Positions 37,585 through 47,564 of a stretch of DNA of 64,000 bases are shown here, piece by piece. Within the stretch, counting starts at the first letter, position 1. Every line of letters begins with the position of its first letter. The translations under genes were made by a program, and so were the position numbers. The stretch comes from Lentisphaerota bacterium (lineage in GTDB: Bacteria > Verrucomicrobiota > Kiritimatiellia > PWTM01): NCBI GenBank assembly GCA_016873715.1, contig VGWF01000003.1, forward strand, positions 1 to 64,000, given 5' to 3'. The notes under the pieces are model-generated. The model worked only from the letters and a program-made list of their open reading frames with translations. It searched no databases and was not told where the DNA came from.

Positions 37585-38846
37585 GGCTCGATCACACCGT
37601 GCTTTCGCTCGTATCCCGCCTCGGCCGCCCGGTGCACCGACGCGGCCGCGGCCGCGTCGAAGCCTTCCACCGCCTCCAGGTCCGCGATGTCCGCCGCGAG
37701 GATGCCCTCGAGCGTCAGGAAGCCCGCCTGCACGAGCGCCTCGGCCTTCTCCGGGCCGATGCCCTCGACGGCCGCCAGCTCGGCGATCGCCTTCGCGACC
37801 TTCTCCTCGAAGCTCACGTCGGCGGCCTCGCGCTCGATGTCGACGCGCCAGCCGGTCAGCTTCGACGTCAGGCGCGCGTTCTGCCCCTTCTTGCCGATCG
37901 CAAGCGAGAGCTGGTCGGCCGCGACGACCACGTTCACCGTGCGCGTCGTCTCGTCCGCCGTGACCCGGGTCAGCCTGGCGGGCTGGAGGGCGTTGGCGAC
38001 GTACTGCTTGATGTCCTCGTGCCAGCGGACGATGTCGATCTTCTCGCCGGAGAGCTCGCGGACGATGTTCTTGACCCGCATGCCGCGCATGCCGACGCAG
38101 GCGCCGACGGGGTCGACCTTCTCGTCCCGCGAGGCCACCGCCAGCTTCGTCCGAAAGCCCGGCTCGCGCGCGATGCCCCGGATCTCCACCGTGCCGTCGG
38201 CGATCTCGGAGACCTCCAGCGCAAAGAGCCGGCGCACGAAGTCGGGATGGGAGCGCGACAGGACGATCATCGGCCCGCCGGACGTGTTGTCCACCTTGAG
38301 AACCAGCGCCCGGATGCGGTCGCCGACCTGGTATTGCTCCGTCACCGGCCGCTCGGAGCCGGGCATCGTCGCCTCCGCCCGCTCGAGCTCCACGACCACG
38401 TCGCTGCGCTCGAACCGGCGCACCGTCCCGCTGACGATGTCGCTGGTGCTGTTCTTGTACTCCTCGAACATGCGCTCGCGCTCCGCCTGGCGGATGCGCT
38501 GCATGATCGCCTGCTTCGCGGTCTGCGCCGCGATGCGCCCGAGGGTGCCGGGGCTCTTCTCCACCTCGATCGTGTCGCCGATCCGGGCGTCGGCCTTGAT
38601 CCGCCGCGCGTCGGACTGCAGCATCTCCTCGCCGGGGGAGCGGACGGCCTCAACGACCCGGTACTTCGCAAACGTCTTGCTCTCCAGAGTTTTGCGGTCG
38701 ATCTCGACCCGCAGGTCGGTCGCGTCGCGGACGGTCTTGCGCGCCGCGGCGGCGAGCGCATCCTCGACGGCGCGAATGATCGTCTCGCGGTCGAGCCCAC
38801 GCTCCCGCTGCAAGTACTCCAGCATCGCCAGCATTTCGTTGTTCAT
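37581..38846 (-). CDS. nusA: Transcription termination/antitermination factor NusA
   Basis: S1/KH organisation: [34 protein letters not shown]-terminal HhH-like repeats. Confidence 0.97.
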   Translation of the reverse strand: MNNEMLAMLEYLQRERGLDRETIIRAVEDALAAAARKTVRDATDLRVEIDRKTLESKTFAKYRVVEAVRSPGEEMLQSDARRIKADARIGDTIEVEKSPGTLGRIAAQTAKQAIMQRIRQAERERMFEEYKNSTSDIVSGTVRRFERSDVVVELERAEATMPGSERPVTEQYQVGDRIRALVLKVDNTSGGPMIVLSRSHPDFVRRLFALEVSEIADGTVEIRGIAREPGFRTKLAVASRDEKVDPVGACVGMRGMRVKNIVRELSGEKIDIVRWHEDIKQYVANALQPARLTRVTADETTRTVNVVVAADQLSLAIGKKGQNARLTSKLTGWRVDIEREAADVSFEEKVAKAIAELAAVEGIGPEKAEALVQAGFLTLEGILAADIADLEAVEGFDAAAAASVHRAAEAGYERKHGVIEP

Positions 38847-38970
38847 ACCGACACACTCCTCCAGGCCCTGCCCGGGGCACCCTGCATATGGCAGAATGAC
38901 AAAGAACCCCCGCTCCCCCGATCCTGCGTCGACCGGGGGGACGGAGATTTCCCAAAGTCCACAAGATTTC

Positions 38971-39000
38971 ATAGTAAGCCGCACCGGCAAGTCCCGTCAA
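38971..39000 (-). promoter_or_regulatory. Putative promoter TTGACG-N18-TACTAT for the nusA operon
   Basis: Read on the minus strand, about 125 nt upstream of the nusA start. Confidence 0.55.
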
Positions 39001-39103
39001 CTGCGAAGAAACGGAAAACGTCCGGCCGGAGGGCCTTGGGGAGGGCCCGCACCGTCGCGGCGCGACGGCTCGCGCGGCCGCCGCGGCAACCGCCCGGGCC
39101 GGT

Positions 39104-39397
39104 TCAGCCGTCCGGGCGCGACGGATCCCGGGGCCCCGGGGGACTTCCGCGGGGGTCGGCCCCCCGTCCGCGGCCTCCGCCCCAGGGATCGACGGTGCGG
39201 AGGGGGCGGTGGACCGATCGCAACTGCACCGTGAGCCGGAGGATGTGCGCGGCGGAGAAGAGGACGAACATCACGACCATCAGGAGGAATCCCGCGGTGC
39301 GAAGGCGGCTTGCGGCGTCCGCCGTCCAGACCAAGGCGACGCCGGCCAGCCCGCACGCGTAGGCGGCGATCCTCAACCAGAACTCGATCCGCTTCAT
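39104..39397 (-). CDS. Small two-TM membrane protein
   Basis: MKRIEFWLRIAAYACGLAGVALVWTADAASRLRTAGFLLMVVMFVLFSAAHILRLTVQL. Confidence 0.6.
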   Translation of the reverse strand: MKRIEFWLRIAAYACGLAGVALVWTADAASRLRTAGFLLMVVMFVLFSAAHILRLTVQLRSVHRPLRTVDPWGGGRGRGADPRGSPPGPRDPSRPDG

Positions 39398-39436
39398 GCT
39401 TGGTGCGTAGCAGAACCGGGCGATGCAATCAACTGG

Positions 39437-39465
39437 TTTACAGACGCCAACACTTAGCCTACTAT
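39437..39465 (+). promoter_or_regulatory. Putative promoter TTTACA-N17-TACTAT for the kinase gene
   Basis: Near-consensus boxes with a 17-bp spacer, 28 nt before ATG 39494. Confidence 0.6.
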
Positions 39466-39493
39466 CCGCCGCGGGTCGGGAGACCCGAACGAT

Positions 39494-42400
39494 ATGCAAG
39501 TCAGTTTCCGCTGTCCCAACTGCCAGTGCAAGATGGCGATCGACGCCGCGGCGGCTGGGGAAGCGGTGACGTGTCCCCAATGCAGGGCCAAGGTCACCGT
39601 TCCCCAGGCGCGTCTCGGCCCGGGCGTCACGCTGGGCGGCTTCAGGATCGAGCGCCTGGTCGGCGCCGGCGGCATGGGCGAGGTCTACCTGGCCCGGCAG
39701 CTTTCGATGGACCGGCCCGTCGCCCTGAAGATCCTGGCCGCGCACGCGCGCAGCCGCGAGGACAAGGAACGGTTCATCCAGGAGGTGCGGACGCTCGCGC
39801 GCCTCGAGCATCCGAACATCGTCACCGCCCACGAGGCCGGCGAGGACGGCGGGCACCTCTTCCTCGCGATGGGCTACGTCAACGGCGAGGCGCTCGACCG
39901 CCGGCTGGCATCGCAGGGCCGCATCCCCGAGCGCGAGGCGCTCAAGATCGTGCGCAAGGTCGGCAAGGCCCTGGAGTACGCGTGGTCCGAGCACCGCCTG
40001 CTGCACCGCGACATCAAGCCGGGCAACATCCTGATCGACGCGCATGGCGAGCCGAAACTCGTCGACCTCGGCCTCGCCCACTCCGTGCAGAGCGCGGAGT
40101 CCGGTCGGGCCGAGAAGCCGCGCGCCGCCGGCACGCCGAACTACATGAGCCCCGAGCAGGCCGAGGGGCGCGACGACCTCGACTGCCGGTCCGACATCTA
40201 CGCGCTCGGCGCCACGCTCTACCACACGATCACGGGGCAGCTCCCCTACGCGGCGGACACGCCCGACGAGACGCTCCGCCTCAAGTTCGCCGAGCCGCTG
40301 CCGGACCCGCGGAGCCTGAATCCCCAGGTGACGCCCTCGTGTGTCGCGCTGCTGACGGGCATGCTGTCGCACGACCGCGCGGAGCGCTATTCGACGTGGA
40401 AGGAACTGCTGACGGACGTCGACCGCGTCCTCTCGGGCAAACCCCCCGCCCACAGCGCGCTTCCCGGCGAGCACACCAACCGCGTGCGCCTCACGGCCGC
40501 GGAGGTGCAGGCTCTCCAGGACAGCGCCCGGTCCGCCCGCCGGGAATCGCCCATCAAGATGATCCTCACCGTCGCGGCCACGGTCCTCGTCGTGGGCGGC
40601 GGCATCGCCGTCGCCCTCTGGCTCCGCGACCGCATGGAGACGCCGCCGCCCACCCCCCATCGCACCCCGCAGGAACTCGCCGCGCTCAAGGCCGAGGAGG
40701 ATGCCCGCGTCCGCCTGGCCGCGCTCGAGGCGCGGTACCGCGAGACCCTCCAGTTCCACGAGGCCCACGCCGACGACATCCCCGCCTGCGTCCAGCGGTG
40801 GAAGGACCTCGCCCGGGACGCCGAACGGACCGAATGGGGCGCACTCGCCCAGAAGGAAATCCAGAAGCTCGCCCGGCGCGCGGAGGAGGAGGCCGCCAAG
40901 GCCTACGCCGCGCTGGCGGCGTCCGTCCAGCCCCTCGTCGAGGCCGGCGAATCCGACGCGGCCATCCTGAAACTCGAGGCCTATACCGGCCCCTATGCCG
41001 CGGAGACCCTGGCCCAGCGGACCGCCGAGGCCGACCGCATCCGCGCGCGCGCCGCCGCGATGGCCGCGGAACGCCAGTCCAGCGCCGCCAAGGCCTTCGA
41101 CACGGCCCGGCGCGACGCCATCGCCCGGCTCGTGAAGCTCGATTACGCCGGCGCCCTGAGTTCCTTCGAGACGGCCTGCCGCTCCGGCGGCCTCGATCCC
41201 GCCGCCGGCGAATGCGTGCGATGGCGCAACACCATCCTGGCCGCCCAGCGTCAGAAGGACATCGTCCTCGAATCCGTCCGCGGCGACAGCGGGAAGACCG
41301 TGGAACTCCAGCTCGCCGGAGGGCCGGAAAGCTGGGAGATCACCGGCATCGAGGGCGGCGCGATCCAGGCCCGGCGCAAGGTCGGCGGAGGCTACATGGC
41401 CCGCACCATCGCCTACACGGAACTGCACCTCGTCGAGAAGTACCGCCGCCTCGAGCGCATCCCCGCCCCGGCGAACCGCATCCTCCAGGCCCTCCTGCTG
41501 ATGGAGGCCGGCAACCCCGCCATGGCCCGCAAGACGCTCGAGCCGTCCGAGGACGAGGTCGCCCGCGCGCTGCTCGACGCGATGGACACCGAGGCGCGGG
41601 CCTCCGCGGAGACCACCGCGGAGCGGACGCTCGCCCTGCTGCTGAAGCGACTGGGGATCCCGGAGGGAACCGGAACGGCCGAGGCCGCCTCGCGGATCCG
41701 CCGGACCCCGTTCACCGCCGTGGACGTCCAGACCCTCCGCGCCGCGGCCGCCGACTTCCGTCGGGTCCACGGCGGAACCTCCTACGCCGCCCGCACGGAC
41801 GAGATCCTCCTCGCCATCGAGAAGGTCAACACCTACCCGCGCGAGGTTGATTCCGCCGCCGTGGGCCGCGCGATCGACAACCTCAAGCGCGCCAACCCCG
41901 GCTCCGCCGCCCACCTCGACGAGTCCCTCCGACAGACCGGCGACGGCCTCGAGTTCGTCGCCGAGGGCGCGGCCGCCGCCGGCCTCAGCAGCCTCGCCCC
42001 CCTCGCGGGCCTGCCGGTGGTGCGGATCGTCCTGACGGCCCCCGCCCTCCGCGATCTCGCCTCGCTGCGCGGACTGCCGCTCCAGGAGATCGAGATCCGC
42101 GGCGCGCGCATCGAGAACCTCGACGCCCTGCGCGGGCTCCCGCTCAAGCGGCTGGCGCTCGTCCGGTGCGGCATCGAGAACCTCGCCCCGCTGACGGGCC
42201 TCGCGCTGGAATCGCTCGATCTGTCGCAGAACCGCATCGCCTCCTTCTCGCCCCTGGCGGGCATGCCGCTGAAGCGGCTCGTCCTGAGCGACAACACCCA
42301 GATTGCGACGCTGCGCTACGTGTCGGGCATGCCGATCGAGGAACTCGCCTGCGACAACTGCGCCAAGATCGACGACCTCAAGCCGCTCCGCGGCAGCCCG

Positions 42401-43078
42401 CTCAAGTCCCTCTCCATCGAGAACACCGCCGTCGCCGATCTCTCGGCCCTCAAGGATTCCACCATCGAGACGCTGAACATCGGCGGCTGCCGCCAGGTGA
42501 AGGACCTCGCCCCCCTCAAGTCCATGCCCCTGCGCAAGCTGACCATCTGGGGCCTTCCGCTCGAGGACCTGGGCGCGCTGGACGGCCTGGCGCTGCAGCA
42601 CCTCCACGCCGCCGACATCCCCGCCCTCGCGTCGATCGCCGGGTTGCGCGGGATGCCGCTGGAAAGCCTCACGCTGCGCGACACGGGCGTCACCGACCTC
42701 ACCCCGCTCCAGGGCATGCCCCTCAAGCGGCTGGTCCTCGCCCGCACGCCCATCACGGAGGTCGCCGTCCTCGCCGACCTGCCGATCGAGTACCTCGACA
42801 TCAGCCACTGCGATCGGATCCGCGACCCCACGTCCATCGAGAAGTGCGCGTCGCTCACGACGATCGTCATCCCCGACCGCCCGCGCTACCGGTACATGCT
42901 GCGCACGATGAAGTCGCTGAAGTACGCGGGGACCTCGTCCGACACGCTTCTCCCGATCACGGAGTTCCTCGGCGAGTCGGAGGAGGCCCTGCGGGCCGCC
43001 CCGGCGGCCCAGCCGCCGGCCGAGGCCCGGCCGCCCCGCCCCGCCGGCGCGCGTCCGCCGCGGCCCGCCGCGCCCTGA
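39494..43078 (+). CDS. Zinc-ribbon / Ser-Thr protein kinase / TM / leucine-rich-repeat protein
   Basis: CPNCQCKM...CPQCRAKV; LVGAGGMGEVYLARQ, HRDIKPGNILID, VDLGLAH; TM MILTVAATVLVVGGGIAVAL; LRRs such as LPLKRLALVRCGIENLAPLTGLALESLDLSQNRI. Confidence 0.92.
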   Translation: MQVSFRCPNCQCKMAIDAAAAGEAVTCPQCRAKVTVPQARLGPGVTLGGFRIERLVGAGGMGEVYLARQLSMDRPVALKILAAHARSREDKERFIQEVRTLARLEHPNIVTAHEAGEDGGHLFLAMGYVNGEALDRRLASQGRIPEREALKIVRKVGKALEYAWSEHRLLHRDIKPGNILIDAHGEPKLVDLGLAHSVQSAESGRAEKPRAAGTPNYMSPEQAEGRDDLDCRSDIYALGATLYHTITGQLPYAADTPDETLRLKFAEPLPDPRSLNPQVTPSCVALLTGMLSHDRAERYSTWKELLTDVDRVLSGKPPAHSALPGEHTNRVRLTAAEVQALQDSARSARRESPIKMILTVAATVLVVGGGIAVALWLRDRMETPPPTPHRTPQELAALKAEEDARVRLAALEARYRETLQFHEAHADDIPACVQRWKDLARDAERTEWGALAQKEIQKLARRAEEEAAKAYAALAASVQPLVEAGESDAAILKLEAYTGPYAAETLAQRTAEADRIRARAAAMAAERQSSAAKAFDTARRDAIARLVKLDYAGALSSFETACRSGGLDPAAGECVRWRNTILAAQRQKDIVLESVRGDSGKTVELQLAGGPESWEITGIEGGAIQARRKVGGGYMARTIAYTELHLVEKYRRLERIPAPANRILQALLLMEAGNPAMARKTLEPSEDEVARALLDAMDTEARASAETTAERTLALLLKRLGIPEGTGTAEAASRIRRTPFTAVDVQTLRAAAADFRRVHGGTSYAARTDEILLAIEKVNTYPREVDSAAVGRAIDNLKRANPGSAAHLDESLRQTGDGLEFVAEGAAAAGLSSLAPLAGLPVVRIVLTAPALRDLASLRGLPLQEIEIRGARIENLDALRGLPLKRLALVRCGIENLAPLTGLALESLDLSQNRIASFSPLAGMPLKRLVLSDNTQIATLRYVSGMPIEELACDNCAKIDDLKPLRGSPLKSLSIENTAVADLSALKDSTIETLNIGGCRQVKDLAPLKSMPLRKLTIWGLPLEDLGALDGLALQHLHAADIPALASIAGLRGMPLESLTLRDTGVTDLTPLQGMPLKRLVLARTPITEVAVLADLPIEYLDISHCDRIRDPTSIEKCASLTTIVIPDRPRYRYMLRTMKSLKYAGTSSDTLLPITEFLGESEEALRAAPAAQPPAEARPPRPAGARPPRPAAP

Positions 43079-43090
43079 CCGCGCGCCGCC

Positions 43091-44320
43091 CTACCCGCCC
43101 AGCGCCATCTGCAGCGCGATCAGCGCGTACGACGTCACCAGGACCGGATCGGACTCCCAGTAGCGGCCCACCTCGTTGATCCAGAAGCCCTGCCCCGTCT
43201 TCGGGTCCGTCTTCTGCAGGCTCACGAGCGCCTCGACCATCTGGGTCCGCCAGTGGAAGGGCTCCCGCCCCGCCGGATGAAACACGTCCTGCCCGTACGC
43301 GGCCAGCCCCTTCGACATGACGTTCAGGAGGTAGTACAACCCCTCCTTCTCGTCCTTCGTGTCGAACGACTCGGCGCCGCCCGACACCCGGTTGTTCGCG
43401 TCCAGCCCCCAGTGGCTCACCGCCCAGTTGATCGTCGCCTCGACCCGCGGATCCGTCCGGTCGACCTCCGCGTAGATGTAGCTCAGGAGCCCCGCGTAGG
43501 TCATGCCCTTCATCGAGCGGAACTTCACCACGCCCGCCGCGTTCGTCCGGGTGCCGGAGCGCGTCTGCCCGGGATGGTAGACGAACCCGCCCCGGTCGGC
43601 GGGATCGTCGCTCGCCCACGTGGCGGTGTTGAACCGCGCGTCGTTCTGCGTCCGCTGCACGAACGCCTCCGCGGCCTTCCAGTCCAGGTCGGCCCTCGCC
43701 CCGCCGTCCTTGCGCAGGTCCTCGGCCGACTGCGTCGCGCGCATCGCCTCGAACGCGATGTAGGAGTTCGAGAGGTCGGCGTACGGCCGCCCGGTATCGA
43801 CGTCGTAGCCCATGCCGCCGTGGTAGAGATCGCCCCCCAGGTGCTGGCTGCGCGCGACGTAGCGGCGGGCCTTGAGCACGACCGGCGCCGCGCGGGAATC
43901 CCCGCTGAGGTGCAGGGCCACCATCGCGATCGCGGTGTTGTAGTTCGGCATGCCGCCGCCCTTGACCTGCTCCTTCGGCTCGCGGTAGATCGCGCCGTTC
44001 TCGTGGGCGCACGAGAGAAGGAAGTCGACCGCCTTCCGCGCGGCCGGCGTGTCGGCCCGCCCCGCGCGCGCCAGCGCCCAGAGCGGCAGCGCCGTCAGCG
44101 CCGGGAACTGCTCGTTCGACCAGTGCCCGCCCGCGTTCTGCTGCGCCAGGAGCCACGCGATCGCGCGGTCCGACGCCGCGCCGGGGTCGCGCCGGAGCGA
44201 TTCGCCGATTCCCTGCGGCCCGCCCCGCGTCGTCAGCACCGTGGCATCGTTCGTCGGCGCGGCCGCCACCGAACCCGCCCACGCCGCCGCCAGCACCGCC
44301 ATCGCCATCGTCCGGTTCAT
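43091..44320 (-). CDS. Exported prenyltransferase/squalene-cyclase-repeat (alpha/alpha-barrel) protein
   Basis: RAIAWLLAQQNAGGHWSNEQFPALTALPLWALARAG; NYNTAIAMVALHLSG. Confidence 0.75.
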   Translation of the reverse strand: MNRTMAMAVLAAAWAGSVAAAPTNDATVLTTRGGPQGIGESLRRDPGAASDRAIAWLLAQQNAGGHWSNEQFPALTALPLWALARAGRADTPAARKAVDFLLSCAHENGAIYREPKEQVKGGGMPNYNTAIAMVALHLSGDSRAAPVVLKARRYVARSQHLGGDLYHGGMGYDVDTGRPYADLSNSYIAFEAMRATQSAEDLRKDGGARADLDWKAAEAFVQRTQNDARFNTATWASDDPADRGGFVYHPGQTRSGTRTNAAGVVKFRSMKGMTYAGLLSYIYAEVDRTDPRVEATINWAVSHWGLDANNRVSGGAESFDTKDEKEGLYYLLNVMSKGLAAYGQDVFHPAGREPFHWRTQMVEALVSLQKTDPKTGQGFWINEVGRYWESDPVLVTSYALIALQMALGG

Positions 44321-44331
44321 GGCATCCCCGC

Positions 44332-45006
44332 CTATTGCTGTGTGACGGCCTTCGATCCGCTTCCGCCACCCGAGGTCGTCACCCGGATCGTCTGCTGCCC
44401 GTCACTGTTGTTGGCCACGTAGAGGCCGGTGGCGCCCGAGCCCGTGATGGTTCCGAGGCTGCTGTTTCCCACCGTCCATGTGTAGGTGCCCGAACCGCCG
44501 CTGGCCGTGTAGGTCGTCGTGGAGTTGTTGGACACGGTGCTCGACCCGGTGATCGTGATCGTGCCCCCGCCGCCCCCGTTGGTGGGGACGGTGGCCGTGC
44601 CGTAGACCGTTCCGTAGAGGGTGGGCTCGATCCAGGTCCCCTGCATCGTCGCGCTGCCGCCCGACACGGTGACGACCGCCTGGAGGATGCCCTGGGCCCC
44701 GGCCGAGGTCAGGCCGGTGAGCTGGATCCGCGCCGAACTCTCGGACGCCTGGGAGACGCTGCCGCGGAGGATGCGCCCGTTGTTGTCGATCGCCTGAAGG
44801 TCGGATCCATCCTGGATGAGGTTGAGGGTCGTGATCGCCGCCCCCGTGTTCGCCGAGACGATGTTCCCGCCGGAATTGGCGTAGAAGCCGGCGATGATCA
44901 ATCCGACCTGGCGGATGACTGTGTCGGGCGAACCGACCTCGCATCCGACGAGCACCGCGCCCGCCACCGCCGCGACCGCAAGCCCCGCGCCCAGGATCTT
45001 CTTCAT
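44332..45006 (-). CDS. Putative lipoprotein, Ig-like/Thr-Ser-Gly-rich
   Basis: Signal with VLVGC lipobox-like motif; SGGSGTYTWTVGNSSLGTITGSGATGLYVA. Confidence 0.65.
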   Translation of the reverse strand: MKKILGAGLAVAAVAGAVLVGCEVGSPDTVIRQVGLIIAGFYANSGGNIVSANTGAAITTLNLIQDGSDLQAIDNNGRILRGSVSQASESSARIQLTGLTSAGAQGILQAVVTVSGGSATMQGTWIEPTLYGTVYGTATVPTNGGGGGTITITGSSTVSNNSTTTYTASGGSGTYTWTVGNSSLGTITGSGATGLYVANNSDGQQTIRVTTSGGGSGSKAVTQQ

Positions 45007-45243
45007 GGCACCCCGTTCATCGTCGTTGCGCCGGCGACATGCCGGCGCCGGACAGTGTAGGCACGGGGCACCCCCGGCGCAACCCCGGCGGGCAGCGGGG
45101 ACGGATGGATGGAGGCGTCGACGACCCGGAGGAAGTGCCCATCGCCACGGCGCGCCCCCTCGCCCTCCATCCGCCCCCCCGTCCCTCCCCTTCTCCTCCG
45201 CTCCGGGGGCGACACGACCCGGCATCCGCGGTATGGTTCCGGC

Positions 45244-45765
45244 ATGACGACGTTCCGGACGTTCGAGGAGATCGAGTGGAGCGGCTGGGAGCCGGCGCAG
45301 CGCGCGACGCTGCTGTTCGTGCGGCGCGACGGCCGGCTCCTGCTGATCGAGAAGAAGCGCGGACTCGGCGCGGGCAAGATCAACGCCCCCGGCGGACGGA
45401 TCGAGCCCGGGGAGACGCCCGTCGAGGCCGCCATCCGCGAGGTGCAGGAGGAGGTCCGCGTGACGCCGCACGCGCCGGTCGAACGCGGCCGCCTGCGGTT
45501 CCAGTTCGCCGACGGCTTCTCGATCTCCGGCGCCGTCTTCCTGGCCGAGGGCTGCGACGGCGAGCCGCGCGAGACGGACGAGGCGGTGCCGCTGTGGATC
45601 GCCCCCGCGGACATCCCCTACGCGCGCATGTGGGCCGACGACCGGGTCTGGATCCCGCACATGCTCGGGGGGCGGTGGTTCGACGGCCGCTTCCTGTTCG
45701 ACGGCGACGCGATGCGCGGCTACCGGCTGGAGGCCGGTCCCGGCGCCTTCACGACGCGCGGCTGA
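45244..45765 (+). CDS. NUDIX hydrolase (MutT/MTH1-like)
   Basis: NUDIX box GGRIEPGETPVEAAIREVQEEV. Confidence 0.92.
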   Translation: MTTFRTFEEIEWSGWEPAQRATLLFVRRDGRLLLIEKKRGLGAGKINAPGGRIEPGETPVEAAIREVQEEVRVTPHAPVERGRLRFQFADGFSISGAVFLAEGCDGEPRETDEAVPLWIAPADIPYARMWADDRVWIPHMLGGRWFDGRFLFDGDAMRGYRLEAGPGAFTTRG

Positions 45766-45835
45766 CGAGGAAGTCCGCCGGGCCGGGCAGGCCCCTCCCG
45801 GCGCCGCCCCCGCGGCGGCCTCGACGACGGCCGGC

Positions 45836-46891
45836 TCACGCCGGCGGGGGAAGGCGGCGCTCGAGTTCGGCCACGCGCCGGACGAGGCCGAGGAGCTGCT
45901 CGCGCATCTCCGGAAGCCGCATCGTGTAGGCATGGATCCGCTTCGCGCGGTCCATCGGCATCGCGGGCGAACCGAGAACCATCGCGCCCGCGGGGACGTC
46001 CTTCGAAACCCCCGCCTGCGCCCCGATGATGGCGCCCTCGCCGACCTCGAGATGGCCGGAGATGCCGACCTGGCCGGCCAGCACGGCGCGCGCCCCGATG
46101 GACGAACTGCCGGCGATGCCGACCTGGGCGACGATCACGGCGTGGTCGCCGATGACGACGTTGTGGGCGATCTGCACGAGGTTGTCGACCTTGACGCCCT
46201 GCCCGATGACGGTCTTGCCGAAGCGCGCGCGATCGACCGTGACGTTGGCGCCCAGTTCCACGTCGTCGCCGATCACGACGATGCCGAGCTGCGGGATCTT
46301 CGTGCGCACGCCCTTCTCATCGGCGGTGTAGCCGAACCCGTCGCTGCCGACGACGCAACCGTTGTGCAGGATCACGCGGGCGCCGATCCGGCAGCGCTCG
46401 CGGATGGACACGTTCGGATAGAGGCGGCAGTCCTCGCCGACGACCGCCTCGTGGCCGACGTAGACGTGCGCTCGGAGCACGGTGCGCGCCCCGATGCGGG
46501 CGCCGGGTTCGACGACGACGAACGGGCCGATGCGGACCCCCTCGCCCACGGCGGCGTCCGGCGCGATGACCGCGGACGGGTGGATGCCCGGCGGGTCGGG
46601 AACCGGCGGCGGCGCGAACAGGGACGCGGCGTGCGCGAAGGCGGCGTCCGGGTTGTCGACGCGGATCAGCGCGGCGGGGCTGGGCCGGTCCCAGGCCTTC
46701 GCGACGATGACGGCGGCGGCACGGGTGACGGAGACGTCGCCGGCGTAGCGGAGATTGGCGACGAAGGCGACCTCGCCGGGCCGGGCGTCCCGGATGCCCG
46801 CGACACCGGTGATGACGGGCGTGCCGTCCCCCTCGCAGCTCCCGCCCAGCCGGGCGGCCAGTTCTGCGACCGTCAGCACGGGGCGATCCAT
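45836..46891 (-). CDS. lpxD: UDP-3-O-(3-hydroxymyristoyl)glucosamine N-acyltransferase
   Basis: Hexapeptide repeats; [55 protein letters not shown]. Confidence 0.95.
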   Translation of the reverse strand: MDRPVLTVAELAARLGGSCEGDGTPVITGVAGIRDARPGEVAFVANLRYAGDVSVTRAAAVIVAKAWDRPSPAALIRVDNPDAAFAHAASLFAPPPVPDPPGIHPSAVIAPDAAVGEGVRIGPFVVVEPGARIGARTVLRAHVYVGHEAVVGEDCRLYPNVSIRERCRIGARVILHNGCVVGSDGFGYTADEKGVRTKIPQLGIVVIGDDVELGANVTVDRARFGKTVIGQGVKVDNLVQIAHNVVIGDHAVIVAQVGIAGSSSIGARAVLAGQVGISGHLEVGEGAIIGAQAGVSKDVPAGAMVLGSPAMPMDRAKRIHAYTMRLPEMREQLLGLVRRVAELERRLPPPA

Positions 46892-47533
46892 CTACTTCTT
46901 GTCCCCGTCCTTGGCGGCGGCGGGCTGGAGCGGCGGCGGGATGTTGGCCGGGGCGCCCTTGTTCAGCAGCGCGACGACCTCCTCGGTGATGTCGTTCTTC
47001 GTGTCGACGTAGAGGACGCTCTCGACGCCGTTGAGGCTGGCGCCGGAGGAGTCGAGCACGGCCTCGTAGCTCTTGTCCCGGGCGTGCGTCCGGACGATCT
47101 CGCGGATCTCGCCGACGAGGCCGCGGCGCATGCGGCGGCTCTGCTCCTCGAGCTGCTTGCCGCGGCGCTCGCGGAAGCCCTGGATGCGGGTCTCCTGCTC
47201 GCGGATCCCCATCACCTTCTCCTCGGCCGCGTTGCGCTTGGCGGCGCGGACCTCGTCGCTGAGCGCCGTGTTCTGCGACTCCTCGCGGAGGGCGTTGAAC
47301 TCCTTCTGCAGCTTCTCGCCGTCGGCGACGAGCTTCTTGAGTTCCTCGTCGAACTCCTTCGCCTGCGACTTGAGCTGCGCGTCGGCCACGCGGGTCTTGT
47401 AGTACTCGTTGAAGCACCGGTCCAGGTTGATGAACGCGATGGTGCCCTTCCGGTCCTGCGCGCCCGCCGCGGTCGCCAGCCCGATCACCACCGCCGCCAG
47501 CACGCCCGCCGTTCCCTGCATCGTCCTTCGCAT
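46892..47533 (-). CDS. OmpH/Skp-family periplasmic chaperone
   Basis: Signal peptide; IAFINLDRCFNEYYKTRVADAQLKSQ coiled coil; between bamA and lpxD. Confidence 0.88.
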   Translation of the reverse strand: MRRTMQGTAGVLAAVVIGLATAAGAQDRKGTIAFINLDRCFNEYYKTRVADAQLKSQAKEFDEELKKLVADGEKLQKEFNALREESQNTALSDEVRAAKRNAAEEKVMGIREQETRIQGFRERRGKQLEEQSRRMRRGLVGEIREIVRTHARDKSYEAVLDSSGASLNGVESVLYVDTKNDITEEVVALLNKGAPANIPPPLQPAAAKDGDKK

Positions 47534-47564
47534 GCGCCGTCCCTTTCGCCCCCGGGATGGTTCC

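Noticed and set aside
35212-39234. 1340-aa plus-strand ORF opposite infB/nusA
   Set aside because: Antisense to infB, nusA and rbfA; repetitive RLRDLLD-type composition is a frame artefact.
39104-42808. 1234-aa minus-strand ORF opposite the kinase gene
   Set aside because: Only the last 98 aa (39104-39397) look like a real membrane protein; the rest is a shadow of the kinase/LRR gene.
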